A stretch of 64,000 nt of DNA from Pseudomonadales bacterium (GTDB lineage Bacteria > Pseudomonadota > Gammaproteobacteria > Pseudomonadales > Azotimanducaceae), in assembly GCA_017642855.1 (NCBI GenBank), contig JAEPOO010000001.1, positions 715,072 through 779,071 on the forward strand, given 5' to 3'. This document shows positions 1 through 8,520 of the stretch, one piece after another. The stretch's first letter is position 1, and the number at the start of each line of letters is the position of its first letter. The notes beneath the pieces were generated by a model that made no database searches, had not been told where the DNA came from, and was given only the letters and a program-made list of their open reading frames with translations. Both the position numbers and the translations under genes were made by a program.

Positions 1-165
1 CAGCCCTGAGCGGAGATGCAAAGAGTGACGTGTCGAAAACGAAAACGTTGAGGAGAGCGTGATCCAGATGGACGGATATTGGGCAGCCCTGAGCGGAGAT
101 GCAAAGAGTGACGTGTCGAAAACGAAAACGTTGAGGAGAGCGTGATCCAGATGGACGGATATTGG
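1..165. repeat. Tandem 83-bp duplication at the window edge
   Basis: Bases 1-82 are repeated without a mismatch at 84-165, giving a tandem duplication with an 83-bp period. Each copy carries the same ribosome-binding site and the same start region of the acyl-CoA dehydrogenase gene. The period is not a multiple of three. Reading from the first copy's ATG (68) therefore runs into a TGA at 143-145 after about 25 codons, so only the second copy leads into the long gene. The first copy begins exactly at base 1, which makes a contig-end assembly artefact as likely as a real duplication. Confidence 0.9.
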
Positions 166-1323
166 ACAGACGAACGCCGCATGATGCAGGAAGCGGCGCG
201 TGAATTCACAACAAACGAAGTGTTGCCGGTTGCCAACGAACTTGATCCGGAAAAGGGCGTTATCCCGCGGGCGCTGATCGATAAGATGGGAGAGATGGGG
301 TACTTCGGTATCACCATCCCGGAAGAGAAAGGCGGGCTTGGTCTCGGCAGCTTCGAGTATTGCCTGATCGCTGAGGAGTTAGCTCGAGGCTGGATGAGTG
401 TTGCCAGCATAATCGCCAGGGGTAATGGGTTCTGGCGATCAATTCCTGGTTTTGGGCCTGAGCGAGATGAAAAGATCGCGCAGATGGCAGTTGGTCAGTA
501 CCTGGGTGCTTTCGCAATGTCGGAGCCGGATGCGGGTTCCGATATGGCGAGTGTGAAGTGCCGAGCAACGCGCGATGGTGATGACTGGATCATTAACGGC
601 AACAAGTACTGGTGTACGTTTGCTGACGGCGCTGACTTTATCAGTGTGGTTTGTCGCGTGGAGACCGACAGCGAATCGCGTCAGGCAGGTATGAAAAGCA
701 TCGCGGTAGAAAAACCAAGAGGTGAGTTGCCGGTGGGGGTTCAAGGTAGTCCCATTCCAAAGATTGGTTATCACGGTTGGAAGACCTACGAGCTTCATTT
801 CGACAATGTGCGTGTACCTGCCATCGACACAGCAGATGAAAGTGGTAGTGGTCCGGCCACGATGGGCGGGGGGTTTGTTGGCATCCAGAAAGGGCTTGAG
901 GTGGCCAGGGCACACACGGCCGCGAGATCGATTGGTGCTGCTCAGGGTGCGCTGAATGTTGCTATCGATTATGCCAATGAACGCGAGCAATTCGGTCGGC
1001 CCATCGGCAAGTTTCAAGCCATTCGTTTCAAGATTGCGACCGCGGCAACAGAAATCGAAGCGGCTCGACAGCTGATGTATCACGTGTGTAACGAGATTGA
1101 TCATGGCAGACGAGCTGACAAAGAAGCCGCCATGGTGAAGTACTTTGCGGCGGAAATGTCTGAACGGGTCACGTCTGAGTGTCTTCAGATTATGGGCGGT
1201 GCTGGGTACACCACGCACTATCCGGTCGAACGCTTCTGGCGAGATGCCAGGCTCACGAAAATCTTTGAAGGGACTTCAGAGATCATGCAACGAATCATTT
1301 CAGATCGATTGATGGGTAAGTAG
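151..1323 (+). CDS. Acyl-CoA dehydrogenase
   Basis: FAD-dependent acyl-CoA dehydrogenase of about 390 aa, the usual length, expected to desaturate an acyl-CoA thioester at C2-C3. The N-terminal helical domain is followed by the FAD/substrate motif 'FAMSEPDAGSD' and a C-terminal helical domain. The catalytic glutamate is present in 'IFEGTSEIMQR' near the C terminus, and 'GGAGYT' precedes it. The start is ambiguous. ATG 151 lies 12 nt after AGGAG, while an in-frame GTG at 142 lies only 3 nt after it; I prefer ATG because the protein then begins M-D-G-Y-W like its relatives. It is the first gene of a seven-gene plus-strand operon, and the following SDR starts 3 nt after its stop. The acyl substrate cannot be read from the sequence. 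Confidence 0.93.
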   Translation: MDGYWTDERRMMQEAAREFTTNEVLPVANELDPEKGVIPRALIDKMGEMGYFGITIPEEKGGLGLGSFEYCLIAEELARGWMSVASIIARGNGFWRSIPGFGPERDEKIAQMAVGQYLGAFAMSEPDAGSDMASVKCRATRDGDDWIINGNKYWCTFADGADFISVVCRVETDSESRQAGMKSIAVEKPRGELPVGVQGSPIPKIGYHGWKTYELHFDNVRVPAIDTADESGSGPATMGGGFVGIQKGLEVARAHTAARSIGAAQGALNVAIDYANEREQFGRPIGKFQAIRFKIATAATEIEAARQLMYHVCNEIDHGRRADKEAAMVKYFAAEMSERVTSECLQIMGGAGYTTHYPVERFWRDARLTKIFEGTSEIMQRIISDRLMGK

Positions 1324-1325
1324 CC

Positions 1326-2072
1326 ATGGGAAGTTTTGAGAATAAATGTGTCATCGTCACGGGTGGTGCGGCCGGGTTCGGTGAAGCCATCTGCCGAAAA
1401 TTCGCTGGTCAAGGTGCTTCAGTGGTTGTTGCTGACCTGAATCTTGAAGGTGCTCAGGCTGTGGCGGGCTCGCTGCCTTCTGCTATCGCGATCCAGGTCG
1501 ATGTGGCGGATGAAGAAGCCAATAAGGCGATGGCGCAAGCCGCCGTAGACGCGTTCGGCAAAATTGATGTGGTTTGTTGCAATGCAGGGATCCCCCATCG
1601 TGGTAACTACATGATCAAAATGGAAGTGGATGAATTTGATCGCATGTGGGCAGTGAACGTTCGCAGTATCTTTCTTGCGGCAAAACACTGCAGTCCTCAC
1701 ATGCCGCCAGGTAGCTCAATCGTGAATACGGCATCGATTGGCGGAAAGCGACCACGGCCGGGTCTCACGCCCTATAACGCATCGAAAGCCGCGGTGAACA
1801 CTTTGACCCGCGGTATGGCGGTGGAAATGGCGCCGAATATACGAGTGAACGCAGTCTGTCCCGTATCCGCACCGACTGGGTTTGATATGACAGCCCTCGG
1901 CGTTAAAGATCTGCCTGAAGATCAGAACAAGGCGGTGATTGCAGGTATTCCGATGGGGCGGCGAGCGACGCCGGAAGATGTGGCGAATTCAGTTTTCTTC
2001 CTGGCGTCTGATGACGCTGAGTTTCTCACCGGCGTGTGTCTTGACGTCGATGGTGGTCGTTCCATTCAATAA
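1326..2072 (+). CDS. Short-chain dehydrogenase/reductase (SDR)
   Basis: Classical 248-aa SDR that interconverts an alcohol and a ketone with NAD(P). It shows the Rossmann motif 'TGGAAGFGEAI' near residue 12, an Asp at the end of beta-2 ('VVADLN') that favours NAD(H), 'NAG' near residue 88, the catalytic Ser in 'NTASIGG' and 'YNASK' with the catalytic Tyr and Lys. The ATG is 2 nt after the upstream stop, so it is translationally coupled to the acyl-CoA dehydrogenase. A 3-hydroxyacyl-CoA or hydroxylated ring or terpenoid substrate would suit this operon, but that is inference. Confidence 0.93.
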   Translation: MGSFENKCVIVTGGAAGFGEAICRKFAGQGASVVVADLNLEGAQAVAGSLPSAIAIQVDVADEEANKAMAQAAVDAFGKIDVVCCNAGIPHRGNYMIKMEVDEFDRMWAVNVRSIFLAAKHCSPHMPPGSSIVNTASIGGKRPRPGLTPYNASKAAVNTLTRGMAVEMAPNIRVNAVCPVSAPTGFDMTALGVKDLPEDQNKAVIAGIPMGRRATPEDVANSVFFLASDDAEFLTGVCLDVDGGRSIQ

Positions 2073-2104
2073 CAGAAAAGAAGAATACTAGAGGGAGAGT
2101 GACG

Positions 2105-3352
2105 ATGGGTATTGCATTACCGAGCACGAAAGAGTGGGTGGAACGGTGTGAGCAGGATGGCGAATTCATGTTGGCTGCTCGGCATTGGAGCGGTGGTCTT
2201 CAAATTACAGTTGAAGACGCGCGACTCAAACTGCCGGTGCAGGATGGCAAGCCGGTCGCGACGGATGACGACACCGGTCAGCTTATTGAGTTCACTGGCA
2301 GTGAAGCCACCTGGGACAAAGTGCTTGCAGCTGTCCCGGAACGATTCAACAACGATCTGATGGCGAACATGATGCAGGGTCAGGGTTTGGAGCGTGATGC
2401 GGATCCTGTTCAGTTTGCTCAATACTTTGCGGCCGTGGCGCGTGCGATCGAACTGCTTCGTCCACCTGCTGACGAAGGCGAAGCCATGCCTCATGATCTG
2501 GCGGACGAAGGTACTTTCTCAGCGCCGGTGGGTCGTTATGTGATGTTGACCCTCGGCGGCGTTAAACATCGCGTTTACTACGAAGAAGCTGGTGAAGGTA
2601 TTCCCATTTTGATGCAGCACACCGCAGGCTGCTCAGGCACACAGTGGCGTCATCTTTTTGAAATGCCGGAAATCACCAGCCGCTTCCGTTTGATTGCCTA
2701 TGATTTGCCCTATCACGGTAAGTCCGTTCCGCCGGTTGAGAAAGACTGGTGGGATGAACAATACCTCCTGCGTGGAGAGTTCCTTCGATCAGTGCCGATT
2801 CAGCTAAGCAAAGTGCTTGGCCTGGATCGACCCGTATTCATGGGGTGTTCTGTCGGTGGTCTTATGGCGCTGGATCTGGCGCATAAACATGCCGACGAAT
2901 TTCGTTCGGTGATTTCGCTGGAAGGTGCATTGGAAATCCCGGGAGAAATGTCGCACAACAGCGAACTCTGGCACCCACAGGTTAATAACGAATATAAAGC
3001 GCGCTTGATGGATGCGCTGATGTCACCGACTTCGCCCAAACGTTACAGAAAAGAAACAGGGTTTGTTTATTCCAGCGGTTGGCCGCCCGTGTTTCTGGGT
3101 GATCTTTACTACTACTTGGATGAGTTTGATCTCCGGGGTGTTGCCGGTGAAATTGATACAAACAAAGTCGGCGTTCATATCCTTTCCGCTGAATACGACT
3201 GTAGCGGCACGGTGGAGTTGGGTCAGGAAGCTCATGAGAAAATTTCGGGCTCCACCTTCCAGGAAATGAAAGGTATGGGTCACTTCCCTATGAGTGAAAA
3301 CCCTCAGGCTTTCAAAGAGTACCTGTTGCCGGTTCTGGAAAAAATTTCTTGA
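2105..3352 (+). CDS. Alpha/beta hydrolase with N-terminal SCP2-like extension
   Basis: Two-part protein of 415 aa. The last ~280 residues are an alpha/beta hydrolase: an oxyanion-hole region around 'MQHTAGCSGTQW', the nucleophile elbow 'GCSVGG' with Ser near residue 249, and the catalytic His in 'GMGHFPMSE'. The first ~125 residues resemble a small SCP2/sterol-carrier-like domain ('HWSGGLQITVEDARLKL'); that assignment is only by impression. ATG 2105 is 7 nt after GAGGGAG; an in-frame GTG at 2099 is too close to that site. Together with the acyl-CoA dehydrogenase, MmgE/PrpD protein and P450 it suggests hydrolysis of an ester, lactone or beta-diketone intermediate. The substrate is unknown. Confidence 0.85.
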   Translation: MGIALPSTKEWVERCEQDGEFMLAARHWSGGLQITVEDARLKLPVQDGKPVATDDDTGQLIEFTGSEATWDKVLAAVPERFNNDLMANMMQGQGLERDADPVQFAQYFAAVARAIELLRPPADEGEAMPHDLADEGTFSAPVGRYVMLTLGGVKHRVYYEEAGEGIPILMQHTAGCSGTQWRHLFEMPEITSRFRLIAYDLPYHGKSVPPVEKDWWDEQYLLRGEFLRSVPIQLSKVLGLDRPVFMGCSVGGLMALDLAHKHADEFRSVISLEGALEIPGEMSHNSELWHPQVNNEYKARLMDALMSPTSPKRYRKETGFVYSSGWPPVFLGDLYYYLDEFDLRGVAGEIDTNKVGVHILSAEYDCSGTVELGQEAHEKISGSTFQEMKGMGHFPMSENPQAFKEYLLPVLEKIS

Positions 3353-3362
3353 GGGAAACTAC

Positions 3363-4643
3363 ATGAATCACCTGGATGCCTGGTCCAAGTTTAAAGATCT
3401 CTCCTGCAACGACCTGCCGGATGAAGTGATCAAGGTTGCTAACCACTGCATCCTCGATTGGTTCGGCTGTGCCGTTGCGGGAAGTCGCGAGCCTATCGCC
3501 GGTCTTCTGTCTGATGAATTCGGTAACCGCTCTGGCCGATGTACGGTGATTGGCTCAGATCTCCAGGTCGATGCACCGACTGCTGCGTTATTGAATGGCG
3601 CCAGTGGTCACGCGTTGGATTACGACGATACGGGGCTGGCTGTGGCATGCCATTCCACCGCGCCAGTGTTGCCCGCGGTTCTTGCTGTCGCGGAAGAGAT
3701 CGGCGCCAGTGGCAAAGAAATGATTGCCGCGCTGGTTGCCGGTGTTGAAATTCAGGGACGTATTCATCTTGCGATGGGTAACGATCACTACAACCGTGGC
3801 TGGCATACCACGGCGACCTACGGGACATTCGGTGCTACGGCTGCTGTCGCACATCTGTTGAAACTGGATCATGAAGCTTACGGTGTCGCGATGGGCCTCG
3901 CGGCTTCTCAGGCTAGTGGTGTGAAAGCGAATTTCGGCACGATGACCAAGCCTTATCATGCGGGGAGAGCGGCAGAAAGTGGTGTGAATGCCGCTCGCCT
4001 TGCTGCGAGAGGTTTCACGGCGAATCCGGATGCTGTACTGGGTAATCAGGGTTTCATTGGCGCCGCCTCTAACGGTAAGTCGCCAGAGGGACACCTGGAA
4101 GAGTCGGCTGATGAATGGATGATCATGCAGACGCTGTTTAAACACCATGCTGCGTGTCATCTCACACATGCCGGTATCGAGAGTGTGCTTCGTCTGAAGC
4201 AAAAACTGGTGCTGGGTGATCTTTCCTCTCTGACTCTGACTGTGCATCCAGCAATTCTTAATGTTTGCGGTATACCAGAGCCGAAAACCGGGCTTGAAGG
4301 TAAATTCAGCCTTCGCGGTACGGCGTCTCTAGCGCTCAATGATATTGATACGGCGAACCCAGAGACCTTTGTTGACGATGTGATTAACAGTGATGCCGTG
4401 CAGAACCTTATTGAAAAAGTCACCATCGAAACAGATGACTCGTTGACCAGTATGCAGACTCGTGTCGTGTGGATAGACAAGGCGCAGAACGCACATGAGG
4501 AATATCACGACACCGGCGTGCCAGCCACAGATCTCGATGAGCAGGCACACAAACTTGAACAAAAATTTGAGAGCCTCTGTGATTTTGCCAAGGTTGATTC
4601 TGCACAGTTTAAGCAGGCGGTTTCCGAGCTGACTGCGATCTAA
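3363..4643 (+). CDS. MmgE/PrpD family protein
   Basis: 426-aa member of the MmgE/PrpD family, which includes 2-methylcitrate dehydratase and cis-aconitate decarboxylase. Family hallmarks are the N-terminal helical domain with 'DWFGCAVAG', 'ALLNGASGHALDYDD' and 'MTKPYHAGRAAESGVNAA'. ATG 3363 follows GAGGGAA; the reading frame extends further upstream, but only by overlapping the hydrolase gene. No methylcitrate synthase or prpB gene is nearby, so a role in the 2-methylcitrate cycle is unlikely. Here it more probably hydrates, dehydrates or decarboxylates an operon-specific carboxylic acid. Confidence 0.9.
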   Translation: MNHLDAWSKFKDLSCNDLPDEVIKVANHCILDWFGCAVAGSREPIAGLLSDEFGNRSGRCTVIGSDLQVDAPTAALLNGASGHALDYDDTGLAVACHSTAPVLPAVLAVAEEIGASGKEMIAALVAGVEIQGRIHLAMGNDHYNRGWHTTATYGTFGATAAVAHLLKLDHEAYGVAMGLAASQASGVKANFGTMTKPYHAGRAAESGVNAARLAARGFTANPDAVLGNQGFIGAASNGKSPEGHLEESADEWMIMQTLFKHHAACHLTHAGIESVLRLKQKLVLGDLSSLTLTVHPAILNVCGIPEPKTGLEGKFSLRGTASLALNDIDTANPETFVDDVINSDAVQNLIEKVTIETDDSLTSMQTRVVWIDKAQNAHEEYHDTGVPATDLDEQAHKLEQKFESLCDFAKVDSAQFKQAVSELTAI

Positions 4644-4676
4644 CCCCACAAAAACTGCTTGGAGGATGTTGTCCTG

Positions 4677-5342
4677 ATGGATGTCACCGAAGCTGTCATG
4701 ACACGACGTACCGTGCGTGGCTTTAAGTCTGATCCCGTTCCAGAAGAAGTGATTAGAGAAATTGTAGAGATCGCGCGACATGCGCCATCTAACAGCAACA
4801 CCCAGCCCTGGCACATTTCCATCGTTTCCGGCGGTGCGCGAGATCGATTGGAAGCCGCCATTTTTGCTGAGATGAAAGAAGGCAAGAAACCTTACCCTCA
4901 GTGGCCGCCTGGTGGTTCCGGCTTGCATGGTGTCTACAAACAGCGGCAGAGAGATTGTGCTTACGAGTATTACGATGCCGTTGGCATCGATCGGGAAGAC
5001 AAAAGGGCGAGGGCGCAGCTCGCCACTAAAAACTGGAGCTTCTTCGGTGCACCCCATGCCGCTTTCGTTTCTATGCCAGATACCATGCATCGCGCGAATG
5101 CGATCGATATCGGTATTTTTCTGCAAACCGTCATGTTGTTGATGGTTGAACGGGGTATTTCATCCTGTCCGCAGGGTGCACTCGCTGCGTATCCCGGGCC
5201 CGTAAAAGAGATCGCGGGCATGCCCGAAGGAAACGCCATCCTTTGCGGTATGTCTTTTGGTTACGCCAACAATGACGAGCCTGCAAACCAGGTGCGAATG
5301 ACTCGCGAACCCTTCGATGTGGTGGCTCGATTAACAAGCTAG
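4677..5342 (+). CDS. Nitroreductase family flavoprotein
   Basis: FMN-dependent nitroreductase-fold protein of 221 aa. FMN phosphate-binding residues are seen in 'TRRTVRGF' near residue 9 and in 'ARHAPSNSNTQPW' near residue 35; the C-terminal 'GMSFGYAN' is also typical. The family reduces nitro groups, quinones or conjugated double bonds with NAD(P)H. ATG 4677 is 10 nt after GGAGGA; an upstream in-frame TTG at 4659 lies before that site and is rejected. It stands 10 nt before the nitronate monooxygenase-like gene. The pairing hints at nitro or enone chemistry in this operon but does not prove it. Confidence 0.9.
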   Translation: MDVTEAVMTRRTVRGFKSDPVPEEVIREIVEIARHAPSNSNTQPWHISIVSGGARDRLEAAIFAEMKEGKKPYPQWPPGGSGLHGVYKQRQRDCAYEYYDAVGIDREDKRARAQLATKNWSFFGAPHAAFVSMPDTMHRANAIDIGIFLQTVMLLMVERGISSCPQGALAAYPGPVKEIAGMPEGNAILCGMSFGYANNDEPANQVRMTREPFDVVARLTS

Positions 5343-5352
5343 AGAATTTCCG

Positions 5353-6312
5353 ATGAGTATTCCGTTTCCCTTTGCTGACCGGCTGAAGATGCCACTGATC
5401 GTGGCGCCGATGTTCCTGGTATCGAATCCCAAGATGGCGGTCGCGGCTTGTCGTGCTGGTGTCATTGGCAGCTACCCTGCGCACTCTACGCGAACCAAAG
5501 AAGTCTACGAGGAGTGGTTGTATGAGTCGGAGGAAGCTCTTGCTGTATCAGAGAATAATGGCGAGAAACCCGCACCCTTAGCCGTCAACCTGGTTGTCCA
5601 TTCCAGCAACGCAAGAATGGAAGGTGACCTCGAAATCACCATTCGGCACAAAGTGCCGATCGTGCTGACGTCCAAGGGGGCTCCGGAAGAAGTGTTCAAA
5701 GAGATTCACAACTATGGTGGAGTCACTATGCATGATGTCGCCTCGGCGAGACATGCTGAAAAAGCCGTTGCCGCGGGCGCAGATGCGCTGATCGCAGTGG
5801 CCGGCGGGGCAGGGGGGCACTGCGGCACGATTAATCCGTTTGCCCTCGTTAACGAAATCCGCCAGGTCACGGATAAACCAATCATATTGGCCGGTGGTAT
5901 GAGCTCAGGGCAGGATGTGCTTGCTGCGGAAGCCATGGGTGCGTCGATGGTCTACATGGGTACTCGGTTCATCGCGACGGAAGAGTCCCTGGCGCCAAGT
6001 GACTATCGTGATTCGTTGATTGAAGGTAAAGCAACGGACATTTTTCTCTCAGCGGCTTTAGATGGCGCGCCGGCAAACTGGTATGCGCCAAGCCTTGTCA
6101 AAGCAGGTATCGATCTTGAAGAACTGGCGATGACCAAGCCCGGTGCGATCGTCACTTCCAGCGGTCAATCCAAGCAACGCTATAAAGCTATCTGGTCAGC
6201 GGGTCACGGCATTGGCGCAACCAAGTCCGTGCAGAAAACCGCAGACCTTTGCGAGCAACTGATTCTGGAGTACGAGCAGGCCAGAACCCAATTTGTCGGA
6301 TCAATCGCGTAA
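5353..6312 (+). CDS. NAD(P)H-dependent flavin oxidoreductase, nitronate monooxygenase-like
   Basis: TIM-barrel FMN protein of 319 aa in the 2-nitropropane dioxygenase/nitronate monooxygenase family. It shows 'PLIVAPMFLVSNP' at the first strand, 'AVAGGAGGHCG' with the conserved His region, 'ILAGGMSSGQDV' and 'GTRFIATEES' for FMN phosphate binding. The same fold includes FabK-type enoyl-ACP reductases, so nitronate oxidation is not assured. It lies between the nitroreductase and P450 genes in the same operon. The RBS is weak ('agagaatttccg' before the ATG). Confidence 0.88.
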   Translation: MSIPFPFADRLKMPLIVAPMFLVSNPKMAVAACRAGVIGSYPAHSTRTKEVYEEWLYESEEALAVSENNGEKPAPLAVNLVVHSSNARMEGDLEITIRHKVPIVLTSKGAPEEVFKEIHNYGGVTMHDVASARHAEKAVAAGADALIAVAGGAGGHCGTINPFALVNEIRQVTDKPIILAGGMSSGQDVLAAEAMGASMVYMGTRFIATEESLAPSDYRDSLIEGKATDIFLSAALDGAPANWYAPSLVKAGIDLEELAMTKPGAIVTSSGQSKQRYKAIWSAGHGIGATKSVQKTADLCEQLILEYEQARTQFVGSIA

Positions 6313-6351
6313 ACTGATGTCTTGAAGAAAAACATAAACGAAGAAGGCTTC

Positions 6352-7581
6352 ATGGATATCAACTACGCGGATCTCGTCAAACCGGCCACTGTTGCAGACG
6401 ATGAGTACTTTCAGGCGCTCACCGCGCACATGCGGGCAAATGATCCGGTGCCCTTTATCGAATCCGATACCCATAAGTCCTTCTGGGTGGCGACGAAACA
6501 CTCGGACATCATTGAAATTGAACGTCAGAACGACAAGTTCCTGAACACCCACCAGTCTGTCCTTCAGAGCAAAGAAATTGAGAAGGCCACAGAAGAAACC
6601 GGCGCTATCCTGCGAACGCTGATTCACATGGATAATCCGGATCACAAGAAGTTTCGGGAACTGACCAAAGACTGGTTTATGCCCCAGAACCTCAAAACCG
6701 TAGAAGCCAGGGTTCAGGCGCTCGCAAAACACACGGTAGATCGCATGCTGGAACTTGGCGAAGAGGTCGACTTTGTTTCAGATGTGGCTGTCTGGTATCC
6801 CCTTAGGGTCATCATGATGATTCTTGGTGTACCTGAAGAAGATGAGGCGATGATGCTGAAGCTGACTCAGGAACTGTTTGGCGCGGACGATCCGGACATG
6901 AAGCGGGAAGCTGAAACCGATGAACAGCGCCTGCAGACACTAACTGAATTCTTTCAGTACTTCACAGCCATGACAGCAGATCGCAGGGCCAACCCCGGAG
7001 ACGATGTGGCATCTGTTATTGCGAATGCAAAGATTGATGGTGAAACCATTGGCGATCTCGAAGCCATGTCTTACTACATTATTGTGGCGACAGCAGGGCA
7101 CGACACGACCAGCTCATCGACGGCCGGCGGTGTGCTGGCCCTAATGCAGCATCCTGATGAACTCGCGAAGCTCGTGGCTGATCCTTCCATTTCCCATCTG
7201 ACCGTCGATGAAGCGATTCGATGGGTAAGTCCTGTAAAACACTTCCTACGTTACGGCACAGAGGATTACGAGCTTCGTGGCAAAACGATCAGGGCCGGAG
7301 ACCCCATCATGATGCTGTATCCCTCCGGTAACAGAGATGAGGAGGTATTTGATCAGCCCAACCGATTCATCTCGGATCGTCGCCCCAACCGTCACCTGGC
7401 CTTTGGTCACGGTGCCCACCACTGTTTGGGCAACCTATTGGCGAAGATGGAGATGAAGCATCTTTATGATGAGATGTTCAGCCGAATCTCCAGCATTGAG
7501 CTAAACGGTGAGCCAAAACTCATTCAGTCCACCTTTGTCAGCGGTCTGAAAACCCTGCCTGTTCGGATCAAACCCAAGTAA
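6352..7581 (+). CDS. Cytochrome P450 (class I bacterial type)
   Basis: Soluble 409-aa P450 monooxygenase. The haem ligand is Cys358 in 'FGHGAHHCLG'; the I-helix 'TAGHDTTSSS' has the canonical acid-alcohol pair, and the K-helix ExxR motif is 'EAIR'. ATG 6352 follows GAAGAAGG; the frame is also open from a TTG at 6322 but without a site. It is the last gene of the operon that begins at 151, and no ferredoxin or ferredoxin reductase is encoded beside it. It probably hydroxylates the hydrophobic compound the operon degrades; the CYP family cannot be named from sequence reading alone. Confidence 0.93.
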   Translation: MDINYADLVKPATVADDEYFQALTAHMRANDPVPFIESDTHKSFWVATKHSDIIEIERQNDKFLNTHQSVLQSKEIEKATEETGAILRTLIHMDNPDHKKFRELTKDWFMPQNLKTVEARVQALAKHTVDRMLELGEEVDFVSDVAVWYPLRVIMMILGVPEEDEAMMLKLTQELFGADDPDMKREAETDEQRLQTLTEFFQYFTAMTADRRANPGDDVASVIANAKIDGETIGDLEAMSYYIIVATAGHDTTSSSTAGGVLALMQHPDELAKLVADPSISHLTVDEAIRWVSPVKHFLRYGTEDYELRGKTIRAGDPIMMLYPSGNRDEEVFDQPNRFISDRRPNRHLAFGHGAHHCLGNLLAKMEMKHLYDEMFSRISSIELNGEPKLIQSTFVSGLKTLPVRIKPK

Positions 7582-7776
7582 AACGCGGTTAGTCCAACTT
7601 TTTTCATCATTTACTGATCTGATTTAAATCCCTCTCCGTATAAGGGACCGTGATACTTAGCATTGCTGCCGTGTTGAGGGTCAGTTCTTAAAAACTGGAC
7701 AAAACCTTAACCAAAACAGCCGTTTATCGGTTCAGACTTGCGGTTGTGCGGCGCATCATTAGAATAACGCTTACTT

Positions 7777-7797
7777 ATAGTAGCTAAGTCCTACTAT
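7777..7797. promoter_or_regulatory. Inverted repeat upstream of the small exported protein
   Basis: ATAGTAG (7777-7783) and CTACTAT (7791-7797) form a perfect 7-bp inverted repeat with a 7-nt spacer, 45 nt upstream of the ATG at 7843. It could be an operator or a leader hairpin. The rest of the 7582-7842 gap is AT-rich and shows no gene. Confidence 0.3.
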
Positions 7798-7842
7798 CAG
7801 TGAGATTGACCATTTAGCGAGCCAAATATTCTGGAGTTAACC

Positions 7843-8127
7843 ATGAAGAAACTGATTACTGCGGCTGTCGCCGTTGCTGTAACTGGATTTGCTTTTAGCG
7901 CAAATGCAGACGACAAGTCCGAAGCACTGACGATGTGCAAGGCTTACGTCAAAGAAACTTATGCTGACGCTGATCTGCGTAAGGTAAACCGCATCAAGGC
8001 ACGTCGTGGCGCGGTTGAAATCAAGTACACCATCAAGCAGGACGACAACCGAATCAAGGGTGTTTGCCTGGTTGATAACGGTGAACTGACGTTCACCACA
8101 GACGGTGTTGAGGTTGCTGCCAAGTAA
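7843..8127 (+). CDS. Small exported protein of unknown function
   Basis: Protein of 94 aa with a clear Sec signal peptide: 'MKK', a hydrophobic core, and likely cleavage after 'FSANA'. The mature part is about 72 aa, rich in Lys and Asp, with two cysteines ('MCKAY' and 'GVCLV') that could form a disulfide in the periplasm. The predicted strands are consistent with a small beta-rich domain. The ATG follows CTGGAG with 7 nt spacing. A strong terminator follows, so this is a single-gene unit. I do not recognise the family. Confidence 0.8.
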   Translation: MKKLITAAVAVAVTGFAFSANADDKSEALTMCKAYVKETYADADLRKVNRIKARRGAVEIKYTIKQDDNRIKGVCLVDNGELTFTTDGVEVAAK

Positions 8128-8150
8128 CTGAGACAACATCTCCCCCTCTT

Positions 8151-8178
8151 AACGGCAGCTTCGGCTGCCGTTTTTTTT
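8151..8178 (+). terminator. Rho-independent terminator
   Basis: A 9-bp perfect stem (AACGGCAGC / GCTGCCGTT) closes a TTCG tetraloop and runs into eight T residues. It lies 24 nt after the stop of the small exported protein gene. Confidence 0.93.
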
Positions 8179-8246
8179 GCCTGAAGAAAAGTCATTGCCT
8201 GCCAGTTGGTTGCAGGTAAGGGGTTGAATACGTTCAAAATATGATT

Positions 8247-8269
8247 ACCATGGTCATGACTATGGTCAT
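8247..8269. promoter_or_regulatory. Probable operator of the toxin-antitoxin pair
   Basis: Just upstream of the antitoxin start are two direct copies of ATGGTCAT (8250-8257 and 8262-8269), 12 bp apart. They overlap the palindromes ACCATGGT (8247-8254) and GTCATGAC (8253-8260). Repeated short palindromes at this position are typical of sites bound by Phd/VapB antitoxins for autoregulation. Binding here is inference. Confidence 0.55.
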
Positions 8270-8281
8270 ATATTGATAATC

Positions 8282-8509
8282 ATGAAAACGATCAAGGCCT
8301 CTGAGTTCAAAGCCAAGTGTCTGAGTCTGATGGATGACGTTGCACAGTCCGGCGAAGAAATCGTTGTGACGAAGAACGGCAAACCCGTCTCAAAGTTGGT
8401 GCCAATCCAGACCCGCCCCAAAGAGGTTTACGGATTACACCGAGGCATGTGGCAACTGAAAGACGATCTCGTCGAACCACTCAATGAATCTGATTGGGAT
8501 GCGAAGTAG
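8282..8509 (+). CDS. Type II antitoxin, Phd/YefM family
   Basis: Antitoxin of 75 aa. The N-terminal 'IKASEFKAKCLSLMDDVAQSGEEIVVTKNGKPVSKLVP' pattern is the Phd/YefM DNA-binding fold, and the acidic, Trp-containing C-terminus is the expected toxin-binding tail. ATG 8282 is used because the frame upstream offers only a TTG at 8273 inside the repeat region. It ends 11 nt before the toxin start. It should bind and neutralise the PIN-domain toxin and repress its own promoter through the repeats upstream. Confidence 0.88.
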   Translation: MKTIKASEFKAKCLSLMDDVAQSGEEIVVTKNGKPVSKLVPIQTRPKEVYGLHRGMWQLKDDLVEPLNESDWDAK

Positions 8510-8520
8510 ACGGAAAACCC

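Noticed and set aside
439..1218. Long minus-strand frame (259 codons) opposite the first acyl-CoA dehydrogenase
   Set aside because: It is antisense to a complete, well-motifed enzyme, has no recognisable domain, and is a codon-bias shadow.
3363..4643. 2-methylcitrate dehydratase PrpD in a propionate operon
   Set aside because: No prpB, prpC or acnD gene is nearby and the neighbours are unrelated oxidoreductases, so only the family name is kept.
4329..5126. Minus-strand frame of 265 codons across the MmgE/PrpD and nitroreductase genes
   Set aside because: It spans two real genes in the opposite direction with no family features.
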